A DNA stretch of 34,195 nucleotides. It comes from Candidatus Brachybacterium merdigallinarum (GTDB lineage Bacteria > Actinomycetota > Actinomycetes > Actinomycetales > Dermabacteraceae). The notes beneath the pieces were generated by a model. That model had not been told where the DNA came from, did not search any database, and was given only the letters and a program-made list of their open reading frames with translations. The translations under genes and the position numbers were made by a program. The stretch covers positions 1-34,195 of the forward strand of contig DXDT01000198.1 of assembly GCA_019115335.1 (NCBI GenBank). The letters run 5' to 3'. Positions 24,082 to 31,550 of this stretch are shown here, piece after piece (position 1 is the stretch's first letter; each line of letters begins with the position of its first letter).

Positions 24082-24714
24082 GAACTCCACCTGGTCCAGA
24101 TCGCCGCACACGCTGGTCAGCGAGATCGTCCACAGATCGATGGTGACGCTCTCCCCGACCGTGATGTCCTCGATCGGGCGCGGATCCGCGCTGCCGATCG
24201 CGGCGGTCAGCTGTGCGTGATCGCCCTCGATCGCGGTCACCTCGATGGTGAGGGACTCGCCGGCGCGTTCGGGCAGGCCGGGCTCCGCGCCGCCGGAGCC
24301 CACCTCCGCGAGGTGCGCCCCTTCGCCGGTGCAGGCTCCCGGTGCCTCGAAGTCGTCGGGCGCGGGGGTCACGGGATAGGGGTCGACCGGGACGGCCGCC
24401 GCGGTCGCGCCCCCACCGTCGGAGGGCTCGCCGCCGCTGTCGGAGGCCCCGTCGCTGCCGTCCCCGGCGCTGCTGTCCGCGCCGCCCTCGTCGGAGGCCC
24501 CGGTCTGGCTGATCTCCTCCTCGGGGGCCGGATCCCCGCCCTGGCCGCAGCCGGCCAGCAGCAGGCTCCCGACCGCCAGCGCCGCGGCGCAGCGCCCGAA
24601 CAGGGTGGCGCGGTGCCGCGACGAGGAGACCCCCGCGGCGGGCAGGCGCCGCAGGGGTGCGCGGGTCGAGGAGAGGGCGTGCGACGACCTGGCAGGGCGA
24701 GCGGAACGGGGCAC
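24067..24714 (-). CDS. Putative lipoprotein of unknown function
   Basis: 215-residue exported protein. A long basic N-terminus leads to the hydrophobic stretch AAALAVGSLLLAGC, a clean lipobox, followed by a disordered Glu/Asp/Ser/Gly-rich linker (about 60 residues) and a compact C-terminal domain with the likely strands SLTIEVTAIEGDHAQLTAAI and SVTIDLWTISLTSVCG. Two cysteines in the mature domain (in GACTGEG and SVCGD) could pair. The GTG at 24714 is preferred because AGGGAG lies seven bases upstream; an ATG at 24765 has none. I do not recognise the family. Confidence 0.75.
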   Translation of the reverse strand: MPRSARPARSSHALSSTRAPLRRLPAAGVSSSRHRATLFGRCAAALAVGSLLLAGCGQGGDPAPEEEISQTGASDEGGADSSAGDGSDGASDSGGEPSDGGGATAAAVPVDPYPVTPAPDDFEAPGACTGEGAHLAEVGSGGAEPGLPERAGESLTIEVTAIEGDHAQLTAAIGSADPRPIEDITVGESVTIDLWTISLTSVCGDLDQVEFDLIN

Positions 24715-24861
24715 AGTGCAGCTCCCTGGATGTGGACGGCCCGCCGCCGGATGGCAGGAGGGCATCGGATGTGTTCACGCTAACGGATCCCGCCGGTGTG
24801 CGACATGGGACGATCGGGATCGTCGCCGCGGGAGAACCGGCCGCGGCAGGAGGATTCGGCC

Positions 24862-25737
24862 GTGGCGAGAGGATCGGCCGCTGCAGGGACCGTCCCGTCC
24901 CCGGAAGGAGTCGCCGTGCCCGGTGAGCAGAAGCCATCGCCCACCCCGAGAGCCCTGGCCGGGCGCACTGATCCTGCCCGCGCCGTCCGGCCGGTGGACT
25001 TCACCGCGGTGCCCCGACGGGGGGCCGGCGCCCACCCGTCCGCTGCCCGAACAGCAGACCCCCAGCCGGCCGGCGTGCAGCCCGCCGAGGGGCGGCCCGC
25101 CGACAGGGAGCCTGCCGCCTCCCGCAGCGCCCCTGCCGGGACGCGTCGCCGCACCGTGGAGCTGCCGCGAGCCGCTCCGGCCCCGCCGCCGGACGCCGTC
25201 CACACCCTCGACGCGGATGATCCGCGACCGCGCCCCCGCCCGCTGCGGATCGACGAGGGGGAGATCCGCAGCGTGGGCGTCGCCTCCCTGCGCAGCGAGC
25301 AGATCGTGCATGCCGTCGCCGACCCGGAGGATGCCTGGACCGCGGACGCCGGCACCAGCGACCATTTCCGTCGGGGGGATCTCGTGATCCAGGTGCGCCG
25401 GGCGGACAACGCCGTCGTCGGGGCGTTCTCCGCCCGCTACGCCCTCTCGGTGCGACCGGACGACCACCAGCCCGCCCTGGACATCGCCGATGCCGCCGCC
25501 GGGGCCGGAGCGCGCGGCGGCCGCGGCACCCGCCACCCCACCACTCGGCGGGAGCTGCTCCAGCGCATGCAGGAGGCCGGTTTCGTGGTCACTCCGGGCG
25601 CGACGCACGGCAGGGTCAGCCACCCCGACCATCCCGGGCTCTTCGTCCCCTTCGCCTCGACCCCGTCCGACCGCCGCTTCACCCGGCACGCCGTCGCCCA
25701 GATCCGCCGCGTCTTCGGCATCGACCTGCGCCGCTGA
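24862..25737 (+). CDS. Proline-rich protein with DUF4258-like and HicA-like C-terminal domains
   Basis: 291 residues. The first ~120 are disordered, Pro/Ala/Arg-rich. From about residue 125 a folded region contains SVGVASLRSEQIVHAVADP and RRGDLVIQVRRADNAVVGAFSARYA, resembling the DUF4258/BrnT-type (ParE-superfamily) fold without its usual leading His. The last ~65 residues (TTRRELLQRMQEAGFVVTPGATHGRVSHP, then RHAVAQIRRVFGIDL) read like the HicA double-stranded RNA-binding fold, with a candidate catalytic His249 in the GATHG turn. The start GTG was chosen for AGGAGGA seven bases upstream; GTG at 24916, with GGAAGGAG upstream, is also good. No antitoxin is adjacent. The fold assignment is by eye. 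Confidence 0.65.
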   Translation: MARGSAAAGTVPSPEGVAVPGEQKPSPTPRALAGRTDPARAVRPVDFTAVPRRGAGAHPSAARTADPQPAGVQPAEGRPADREPAASRSAPAGTRRRTVELPRAAPAPPPDAVHTLDADDPRPRPRPLRIDEGEIRSVGVASLRSEQIVHAVADPEDAWTADAGTSDHFRRGDLVIQVRRADNAVVGAFSARYALSVRPDDHQPALDIADAAAGAGARGGRGTRHPTTRRELLQRMQEAGFVVTPGATHGRVSHPDHPGLFVPFASTPSDRRFTRHAVAQIRRVFGIDLRR

Positions 25738-25803
25738 GCGGACCAGCGAGCGGCCCCTCAGGGCAGAGGAGGGGGGAGCGCGAAGGGGGCTGGACGAGAA
25801 AGT

Positions 25804-25831
25804 GCCCCGGCTCGTCCCCACGAGCCGGGGC
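25804..25831 (+). terminator. Intrinsic terminator
   Basis: GCCCCGGCTCG and CGAGCCGGGGC form an 11-bp stem around TCCCCA, followed by CATCCCTTTCCCC, a T-rich stretch for this genome. It ends the HicA-like gene. Confidence 0.75.
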
Positions 25832-25985
25832 CATCCCTTTCCCCCGCGTCCCGGATCAGCGGGTGCCTGCCTCCTCCTCAGTCAGCAGTCCTTCCGGTGA
25901 CGCGTTGGATCCAGTGAACACACGCCGTCGGGATATTCGCTGAAGTGCGTCTGTCCATTCACTGGGAATCGACGATCACGCCAGG

Positions 25986-26786
25986 TCAGATCGGGTAGAC
26001 AGCTTCCTCGAATCCGGTGGCGACGATGTCGCGGTACACCACCGACTCCAGAGTCACGTCCGACGGGACATCCGCCACCAGCGAGGCCTCAGCGGTCTCG
26101 CCCGGGGGGATGATGCCGTCGTTGTGCGTGGCACCGGCGTAGGCGAGCTCGACGACATTGCCCTCGGTGTCGTAGAAGAAGAAGTTGCTGTACTGCAGGC
26201 CGATGTCCTCGTCGTGGTGGTTCGTCAGCGTGATGTAGACGCCCTGGTAGAGGCCGCTGTCCGGGGTCATCACGGTGCCGTCGTCCAGCTCGAGCTGCTC
26301 GAGGGCGATCGGGCTGCCCGTGGTCAGGGTGAACAGCTCCGAATCGGTGGGATCGACCGAGGGCTCATCCGTGGTGGGCTCTTCCGTGGTGGGTTCGTCC
26401 GTGGTCGGCTCATCGGTCGGCTCGTCCGTGGGCTCGTCGGTCGGGTCATCCGTCGGCTCATCGGTGGGCACGTCATCCGTGGGATCGGTCTGCGTGGTCT
26501 CCTCCGCGTCCGAGCCGCTCAGCAGCAGGTAGGCGCCGAATCCGCCGCCGCCCAGCACGATCGCACCCACGAACAGCACGGCGCACGCGATCGCGATGAA
26601 CATGGGGGTGCGGCTCTTCTTCTCCGGCTTCTGCGGTGCGCCGTACCCGCCGGAGCCGGGGCCGGGCTGCGGGGAGCCGTAGCCGCCGCCGGGCGGCGGG
26701 GGAGGGGCGCCATAGCCTCCGCTGCCGCCCTGTGGTGCGCCGGGGTAGCCGCCGCCGGGAGGCGGCGACGGGGGCGGGTAGCTCAT
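25986..26786 (-). CDS. Proline/glycine-rich membrane protein with DUF4352-like extracytoplasmic domain
   Basis: 266 residues in three blocks: a cytoplasmic Pro/Gly/Tyr-rich tail (GGGYPGAPQGG, GGYGAPPPPP) of about 58 residues; one membrane helix (PMFIAIACAVLFVGAIVLGGGGFGAYLLL); then a Thr/Asp/Glu/Pro repeat linker (TDEPTDEP units) and a C-terminal domain with VYITLTNHHDEDIGLQYSNFFFYD and IIPPGETAEASLVADVPSDV that fits the DUF4352 (Telokin/MucBP-like beta-sandwich) family. Similar proteins sit next to type VII secretion genes in actinobacteria. A strong GGAGGGATG precedes the ATG. The upstream region shares a box with the WXG100-type gene. Confidence 0.8.
   Translation of the reverse strand: MSYPPPSPPPGGGYPGAPQGGSGGYGAPPPPPGGGYGSPQPGPGSGGYGAPQKPEKKSRTPMFIAIACAVLFVGAIVLGGGGFGAYLLLSGSDAEETTQTDPTDDVPTDEPTDDPTDEPTDEPTDEPTTDEPTTEEPTTDEPSVDPTDSELFTLTTGSPIALEQLELDDGTVMTPDSGLYQGVYITLTNHHDEDIGLQYSNFFFYDTEGNVVELAYAGATHNDGIIPPGETAEASLVADVPSDVTLESVVYRDIVATGFEEAVYPI
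26361..26465 (-). repeat. 15-bp and 12-bp repeats in the DUF4352-like gene linker
   Basis: Three 15-base units (26361-26405) then five 12-base units (26406-26465) of a GGCTCATCCGTG-like sequence, encoding the TTDEP and TDEP runs that form the extracytoplasmic linker. Periods are multiples of three, so the frame is kept. Likely length-polymorphic. Confidence 0.85.
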
Positions 26787-27131
26787 GGTGACATCCCTCC
26801 ATCTCAGGGCCATTTCGAGGCCAGTGTCAACGACACCCTAGAGCGCAGCGCGGGAATCTGCGATGGGGAGGACTCCCCGAGGTCCCGTCCGTCCGGTCCG
26901 ATCACGGCCTCTGGCGCTCTGACGTGCGGCTTCCTCTTGACGCAGGAGGGACGTCACGATGTGCTCACGAGTTGTCGAATTGTCTGGCTTCCGCAGATGT
27001 GAAAGCCTGATCGCGTTTCGGTCCCCTGCGGGCCGGAATGCATGATCGATGTCCCCCGACCAGCTCCCTGCGGTTCCCCCTCGATCACGATGGAGCAGCA
27101 GCTCGAGCGCCTTCCTCGTGAGGAGAACGTG
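26787..27131. other. 345-base divergent intergenic region
   Basis: Lies between the DUF4352-like gene (minus) and the BCCT transporter (plus). It holds a TAGGGT -10-like hexamer for the minus gene (26840-26835), the shared box at 26863-26878, a short inverted repeat GTGTC-AAC-GACAC (26824-26836), and several near-consensus TTGTC/TTGACG -35-like strings toward the BCCT gene with no good -10. No gene or recognisable RNA was found. Confidence 0.5.
26863..26878. promoter_or_regulatory. Shared box ATGGGGAGGACTCCCC upstream of the DUF4352-like gene
   Basis: Sixteen bases, identical at 15 positions to the box at 30759-30774 and at a similar distance (about 80 bases) upstream of a minus-strand start. 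It lies about 25 bases before a TAGGGT -10-like hexamer, where an activator next to the -35 would sit. It could equally act on the divergent BCCT gene. Confidence 0.5.
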
Positions 27132-28913
27132 ATGCTGACCCGCTTCCACGACGCGCTGAGGTTGAAGACCTCGCCGGCGATCTTCTTCGGCTCAGCGGCG
27201 GTCATCATCGCCTTCGTCGTCGGCACGATCGCCTTCACCGAACCGCTGGACCGTGCCGTCGGCGCCGCCTCCGACTGGCTGCTGACGAACTTCGGCTGGT
27301 TCTACGTCCTGGGCGTGACGGTGTTCCTCGCCTTTCTGATCTTCATCGCTATCGGGCGCTTCGGGCGTGTGCGCCTCGGGCCCGACGACGAGGCTCCGGA
27401 GCACTCCGGCGCCGCCTGGTTCGCGATGCTCTTCGCGGCCGGGATCGGCTCGATCCTCATGTTCTGGGGCGTCGCCGAGCCGATCAGCCACTTCGGCGAC
27501 CCGCCCCGCGGTCCCTCCCTCGGCATCGAGGGCGGCACGGCCGCGGCTGCCAAGGACGCGATGAACTTCACCTTCTACCACTTCACGCTGCACACGTGGA
27601 CGATCTTCACGCTGCCGGCGCTCGCGTTCGCCTACTTCATCCACAAGCGCAACCTGCCGCCGCGGGTGAGCTCGATCTTCCAGCCCATCCTGGGGGAGGG
27701 CATCCACGGGCCGATCGGCAAGTTCATCGACATCGTCGCCATCATCGGCACCGTCTTCGGCATCGCGGTCTCGGTGGGGCTGGGCACCCTGCAGATCAAC
27801 GGCGGCCTCAATCAGCTCTGGGGGGTGCCCGAGAGCGCCGGCTGGAACCTCATCATCATCGGCGTGGTCTCCGGACTCGCCCTGATCTCCGTGTCGCTGG
27901 GCCTGGACAAGGGCATCAAGGTGCTCTCGAACATCAACATCGTGATGGCCGTGCTGCTGATGCTGTTCGTGCTGTTCACCGGCGGTGCCACCCTGTTCGT
28001 GCTCAAGGGGACGATCGAGTCCTTCGGCAGCTACCTGGTGGCCCTGCCCGAGCTGGCGTTCTGGAACGACACCATCGCCAGCACCGGCTGGCAGAACACC
28101 TGGACCGTCTTCTACTGGGCCTGGACCATCACCTGGTCCCCGTTCGTGGGCATCTTCATCGCCCGCATCTCCAAGGGCCGCACCATCCGCGAGTTCGTCG
28201 CCGGCGTGCTCGCGATCCCGGCCGGGTTCTCCGTGATCTGGTTCGGCATCTTCGGCTGGAGCGCCTTCGACATCGAGATGAACGGCGAGGGCGGGCTGGT
28301 GGACCGCGTGGTCGAGCAGGGGGACGTGCCCGGCTCCCTGTTCGCCTTCCTCGAGAACTATCCGGCCGCCGGCATCATCTCGGTGATCGCGATCGTCCTG
28401 GTGATCATCTTCTTCGTCACCTCGGTGGACTCCGCCGCCCTGGTCACCGACTCCATGGCCAACGGCCACGAGGACTACAACCCGCTGGGCCAGCGCATCT
28501 TCTGGGGCGTGTCGATCGGCCTGATCACCGCGACCCTGCTCGTGTTCTCCGGCTCCGGCGGTCTCGAGGCTCTGCAGTCCACGATCATCCTGGTGGGCCT
28601 GCCGTTCTTCATCATGGCCTACTTCCAGATGTACGCCCTGTACCGGGCGCTGAAGGAGGATGCCGGCGAGCTGCCCCCGATGCGGACCCGGGAGTGGAAG
28701 CAGGTGCTGCCGCCGGAGGAGTACGAGCGCCGTGAGGGGGACGACGCGTACGACACCGAGGACTACACCGTCGAGCCGACCTACACCTCGGAGATCCCGG
28801 TGCTGCGCGACCCCTACGAGGACGTCGAGGAGATCGAGGACGACGGGGCCCCGGATCCGGGCACGATCTCGGCCCGCACCGGCAGCGCGAAGGCCGAGCC
28901 GCAGGAGGGCTGA
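27132..28913 (+). CDS. BCCT-family osmolyte transporter (BetP/BetT type)
   Basis: Sodium- or proton-coupled uptake of a trimethylammonium compound, in the inner membrane, about 12 helices, 593 residues. Signatures are MFWGVAEPISHFG, the long helix FYHFTLHTWTIFTLPALAFAYF and the TWTVFYWAWTITWSPFVGIFIARISKGRTIREF block. Compared from memory with BetP, the aromatic betaine box is changed: Trp189, Tyr197 and Trp374 correspond to Phe, Phe and Thr here, while Trp194 is kept, so glycine betaine may not be the main substrate. The C-terminal ~65 residues are acidic (EEIEDDGAP), a typical cytoplasmic sensor tail. The ATG at 27132 has GTGAGGAG 6-13 bases upstream. Confidence 0.9.
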   Translation: MLTRFHDALRLKTSPAIFFGSAAVIIAFVVGTIAFTEPLDRAVGAASDWLLTNFGWFYVLGVTVFLAFLIFIAIGRFGRVRLGPDDEAPEHSGAAWFAMLFAAGIGSILMFWGVAEPISHFGDPPRGPSLGIEGGTAAAAKDAMNFTFYHFTLHTWTIFTLPALAFAYFIHKRNLPPRVSSIFQPILGEGIHGPIGKFIDIVAIIGTVFGIAVSVGLGTLQINGGLNQLWGVPESAGWNLIIIGVVSGLALISVSLGLDKGIKVLSNINIVMAVLLMLFVLFTGGATLFVLKGTIESFGSYLVALPELAFWNDTIASTGWQNTWTVFYWAWTITWSPFVGIFIARISKGRTIREFVAGVLAIPAGFSVIWFGIFGWSAFDIEMNGEGGLVDRVVEQGDVPGSLFAFLENYPAAGIISVIAIVLVIIFFVTSVDSAALVTDSMANGHEDYNPLGQRIFWGVSIGLITATLLVFSGSGGLEALQSTIILVGLPFFIMAYFQMYALYRALKEDAGELPPMRTREWKQVLPPEEYERREGDDAYDTEDYTVEPTYTSEIPVLRDPYEDVEEIEDDGAPDPGTISARTGSAKAEPQEG

Positions 28914-28942
28914 GCCCTCGGGCTCCGGGCGGGCCGGGCACC

Positions 28943-28981
28943 GAGCGGGGTGGGGCGGTTCAGGACCGCTCCACCCCGCTC
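28943..28981. terminator. Bidirectional terminator between the BCCT and EspG-like genes
   Basis: GAGCGGGGTGGGGCGGT pairs with ACCGCTCCACCCCGCTC, a 17-bp stem with one G-U pair and a TCAGG loop. The loop contains the stop codon of the minus-strand gene and one arm encodes its last residues, so the terminator is embedded in coding sequence. Confidence 0.8.
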
Positions 28982-29793
28982 GCCACGATCTCGCGCAGCA
29001 CGTCCTGCAGCGACGGGGTGGAGACCTCCCGGACCCGCAGGGACTGCGGCTCGCCGCCCTCGGACAGCACGGCCTCGGTGATGTGCACGGCGTCGGAGGT
29101 GGCGTGGATGTTCACCGACCGCCGGATCTCACCCCCGATGCTGCTGGTGGTGATGCGCAGCAGGAAACGGGTGTCGGCGATGACCTCCTCGTCCAGGGTC
29201 GCGTCGGCGTCGAACGGGAGCTCGCGCACCTCGCTGTCCGCCCCGGCGACCTGGTACGGGTCGGCCTGTTCCGCGAGCTGCTCGGGAAGCGTCGCGAGCG
29301 GCAGCACGGCGAACGCGTGGTTGCCCCCGCCGTCGATCGCCTCCTCCAGCGCGATGCCTCCGGTCTGGTGGTAGTAGTACTGCTTCGCACGGACGGTCTC
29401 GCCGGCGATGGTCGTCATCGCATCCACCTCGGTGACCTGCTGGGCGGAGCGGCGCAGCAGCAGGATCCCGGCCACGCGGGGCTCGGGGACCAGGCGTGCG
29501 GGGTCGCCCTCGACCTCGCGGTCCTCCAGCGGGGCCGCGAATCCTTCCGGGACCAGGGTGCGGCGAGCGGACAGGATGCGGCGCACGGACTCCATACCCG
29601 CTTCGGCACGCTCCGGATCGGACTCGATCCAGGGCATCCACACGCCGGGCCCGGGAGCGGTCGCCTCACCGAGCACGGTGAGCTCCTCATCGGTGAGCAT
29701 GATCAGCTCGGAGCGCTCGGTGCGCCCCTCGCTGAGCACGGATCCTGCGCTGAGCAGGTCGCGGCGGGCGATGGTGGATTCTGCGGCGTTCAT
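28960..29793 (-). CDS. EspG-like (ESX secretion-associated) protein, putative chaperone
   Basis: 277 residues, no signal peptide or membrane helix. The layout resembles EspG chaperones: LTDEELTVLGEA near the N-terminus (residues 33-44), a R-x-L-x-x-R-x-L motif (SVRRILSARRTL), and later strands such as ETVRAKQYYYHQTGG and NHAFAVLPLATLPEQLAEQ. EspG proteins bind type VII secretion substrates in the cytosol. It follows 86 bases behind a WXG100-type gene on the same strand, which supports a substrate-chaperone pair. GAGAGGA precedes the ATG. The assignment is by pattern only, with no database hit. Confidence 0.6.
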   Translation of the reverse strand: MNAAESTIARRDLLSAGSVLSEGRTERSELIMLTDEELTVLGEATAPGPGVWMPWIESDPERAEAGMESVRRILSARRTLVPEGFAAPLEDREVEGDPARLVPEPRVAGILLLRRSAQQVTEVDAMTTIAGETVRAKQYYYHQTGGIALEEAIDGGGNHAFAVLPLATLPEQLAEQADPYQVAGADSEVRELPFDADATLDEEVIADTRFLLRITTSSIGGEIRRSVNIHATSDAVHITEAVLSEGGEPQSLRVREVSTPSLQDVLREIVASGVERS

Positions 29794-29879
29794 CGGCGGG
29801 GTCCTCTCGGAGACGGTGATCGATCAGTGGTGCAGGGGCCGGGCGTGGGGCTCGGGGGCGGGGGACGGCGGCGAGCCGG

Positions 29880-30668
29880 TCACCCGATCCACGGGTAGAG
29901 CCCGGTGCCCCAGGTGTTGCGGTCGCCGGCGTCGTTGACCAGGTCCCTGAAGAAGTCGTGGACCTCGCGGGAGAGGTCGTAGTCGAAGAACTCCTCGGCG
30001 ATCCAATCGGCGACCCCGACGGTGTCCGCGGCCAGTCCGAGGATCTGGGTGGGCAGGAAGGGGGCCGCGCCGATCAGGCTCGCGACGGCCAGCGCCCGGT
30101 CCGTGGGATTGTCCGCGGTGATGACGTCATAGATGCCCAGCGGGATGTCCACGAACGGGATGAACTTGCCGATGCGCCGCAGTCCCTTGTTGTTCAGCAG
30201 CTTCTTGATGTCATCCCCGATGCCGGAGCTGTTCCACCAGTCCTCGAGGTCGCCCGCGCCCTTCCGCAGCGCACCCCAGTCGATCTCCCCATTCTTGATC
30301 CCCTTCCACAGCGCCTTCGCGGTGTCGGTGATGACCCCCCAGCCGGCGGAGAGGTTGGAGTAGATGTCCTTGAGGGTCTCCACGATCCCGGCCTCGGCGT
30401 CCGAGGCGTCGTCCTGCTCCTGGGCGTGCTCGCGCAGCTCGCGGCCCATCTCCTCGATGCGATCGAGGATCTCCTTGCCGCGCGGGCGGATGTCGTCCCA
30501 GAACGTGGCCTTGAAGGTCTCGAAGTCATCCCCCACCCACTGACCCTCGATCCTCTCCAGGGCCAGCTGGATGCTGTTGAGGGTTCCCTGCATCAGATCC
30601 GAGCGCCCCTCGAACAGGTTGTAGCAGTCGATCATCTGCTCGGTGTCTCCGCCGTAGAACCCCGTCAT
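29880..30668 (-). CDS. WXG100-type protein with long hydrophobic C-terminal region
   Basis: 262 residues. The first ~90 residues are a helical hairpin with WVG at 44-46, the defining turn of WXG100 (ESAT-6-like) proteins, and no cleavable signal. After a linker, residues ~130-262 carry LWKGIKNGEIDWG, LRRIGKFIPFVDIPLGIYDVI and the Ala/Leu-rich AVASLIGAAPFLPTQILGLA, ending with LVNDAGDRNTWGTGLYPWIG. The canonical YxxxD/E secretion tail is not evident. Extended WXG proteins of this kind are usually type VII secreted effectors; hydrophobic ends suggest membrane targeting. An EspG-like gene lies directly downstream, and a shared box lies 91 bases upstream. No secretion apparatus is in the window. 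Confidence 0.75.
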   Translation of the reverse strand: MTGFYGGDTEQMIDCYNLFEGRSDLMQGTLNSIQLALERIEGQWVGDDFETFKATFWDDIRPRGKEILDRIEEMGRELREHAQEQDDASDAEAGIVETLKDIYSNLSAGWGVITDTAKALWKGIKNGEIDWGALRKGAGDLEDWWNSSGIGDDIKKLLNNKGLRRIGKFIPFVDIPLGIYDVITADNPTDRALAVASLIGAAPFLPTQILGLAADTVGVADWIAEEFFDYDLSREVHDFFRDLVNDAGDRNTWGTGLYPWIG

Positions 30669-30728
30669 AGCCCCTCATCCGTCGCTGTTGCTGGAGGTGC
30701 CCTCGTGACACCTGTCCTTCGTGGGGAA

Positions 30729-30734
30729 CGATTA
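30729..30734 (-). promoter_or_regulatory. Candidate -10 element of the WXG100-type gene
   Basis: TAATCG on the minus strand, 24 bases after the shared box and about 60 bases before the ATG. It is a partial match only. Confidence 0.3.
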
Positions 30735-30758
30735 GACGCCCTCTGACGCGAGAGCACC

Positions 30759-30776
30759 ATGGGGAGGATTCCCCAT
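30759..30776. promoter_or_regulatory. Shared palindromic box upstream of the WXG100-type gene
   Basis: ATGGGGA-GGAT-TCCCCAT, a 7-bp inverted repeat with a 4-base loop. Sixteen bases match the box upstream of the DUF4352-like gene with one difference (T for C). Both lie 77-91 bases upstream of minus-strand starts, and each is followed 22-24 bases later by a TA-beginning hexamer. Confidence 0.55.
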
Positions 30777-30797
30777 CGAGCGCTCGAGAGGCCGGGA

Positions 30798-31466
30798 TCA
30801 GGGGGCCCAGTCGACGTCCATGCCGGGGATCTCGGACTGGGCGATGAGGCCGAAAGCGGTGGTCGGAGTGACCCCGAACTGCGCCGACCAGCGCGCCAGG
30901 TGCGGTGGGCAGCCGCCGCGCTCGAGCCCGGCTCGGATCTGCCCGGCGATGTGCTCGGCATCACGGGACCCGAATACGACGATCCCTCTGCCCGGGGCAG
31001 GGGGACGCGCCTGCACCCGGGAGGGCAGGGAATCCCGGTCCGGGCCGAGGAAGGTGACCGCCAGATCGGCGCCGCCGGCGAAGTGCCAGTTCCCGGAGAT
31101 GACCCGGGACGGGGGACTGCGCAGGGAGTCGATGTCCGAGAACACCCGCACGCTCGCCGGATGGATCTCCGAGTACCACATCGCGCGCCGCCGTGCCCCG
31201 GGCCACCGGCGCCCCACCACGAGCCCATCCTGATGGAGGTCCAGGAACGCGGAACCGCTCCACAGCAGGCCGAGGATCGCGATCGCCAGCAGGAGCACTC
31301 CGCCCACGATGCCGACCGCGAGGCCCGGACGCTCCAGGAGGATCGCGGAGGCGATGCTCCCGATCACGACCGCCGGTCCGATCGAGAGCTGCAGCAGCAC
31401 ATGCAGGAACGAGATCGACGTGCGATGCCGACTGATCGGCGGGCCGAGGGGGAGCTGCGCAGTCAC
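30798..31466 (-). CDS. Membrane protein with PH-like cytoplasmic domain
   Basis: 222 residues. Two membrane helices (LQLSIGPAVVIGSIASAIL and GIVGGVLLLAIAILGLLW) follow a short N-terminus. The rest resembles bacterial PH (bPH) domains: LDLHQDGLVVGRRWPGARRRAMWYSEIH, then NWHFAGGADLAVTFLGPD and GIVVFGSRDAEHIAGQIRAGLER. The GTG start at 31466 is uncertain and no good Shine-Dalgarno is visible. It lies 129 bases upstream of the WXG100-type gene on the same strand, so it may belong to the same locus; a role as partner or immunity protein is speculation. Confidence 0.65.
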   Translation of the reverse strand: MTAQLPLGPPISRHRTSISFLHVLLQLSIGPAVVIGSIASAILLERPGLAVGIVGGVLLLAIAILGLLWSGSAFLDLHQDGLVVGRRWPGARRRAMWYSEIHPASVRVFSDIDSLRSPPSRVISGNWHFAGGADLAVTFLGPDRDSLPSRVQARPPAPGRGIVVFGSRDAEHIAGQIRAGLERGGCPPHLARWSAQFGVTPTTAFGLIAQSEIPGMDVDWAP

Positions 31467-31550
31467 CGGCTCAGCATCGCACGGTCGGGCCTCGGCGGCC
31501 CGGTCGGGACAGCCGGCGCGGTGCAGCCCGCCCGGGGGCCGACGACCCGC

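Noticed and set aside
24862..25737. A HicAB toxin-antitoxin pair
   Set aside because: No HicB-like partner is adjacent and the HicA-like domain is fused to a long disordered region and another fold.
25911..25965. Inverted repeat CCAGTGAA / TTCACTGG as a possible attachment or recombination site
   Set aside because: It is only 8 bp with about 39 bases between, and no integrase or mobile gene is near.
26275..26532. A small plus-strand open frame rich in Ser/Gly/Val repeats
   Set aside because: It is only the reverse reading of the TDEP-coding repeats in the DUF4352-like gene.
26801..26830. TTGACA-N18-TGAGAT as a promoter for the DUF4352-like gene
   Set aside because: Its start point would fall within the Shine-Dalgarno sequence; the TAGGGT hexamer further upstream is a better candidate.
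27192..28469. A 425-residue minus-strand open frame across the BCCT gene
   Set aside because: It is highly charged low-complexity sequence and lies opposite a gene with BCCT signatures.
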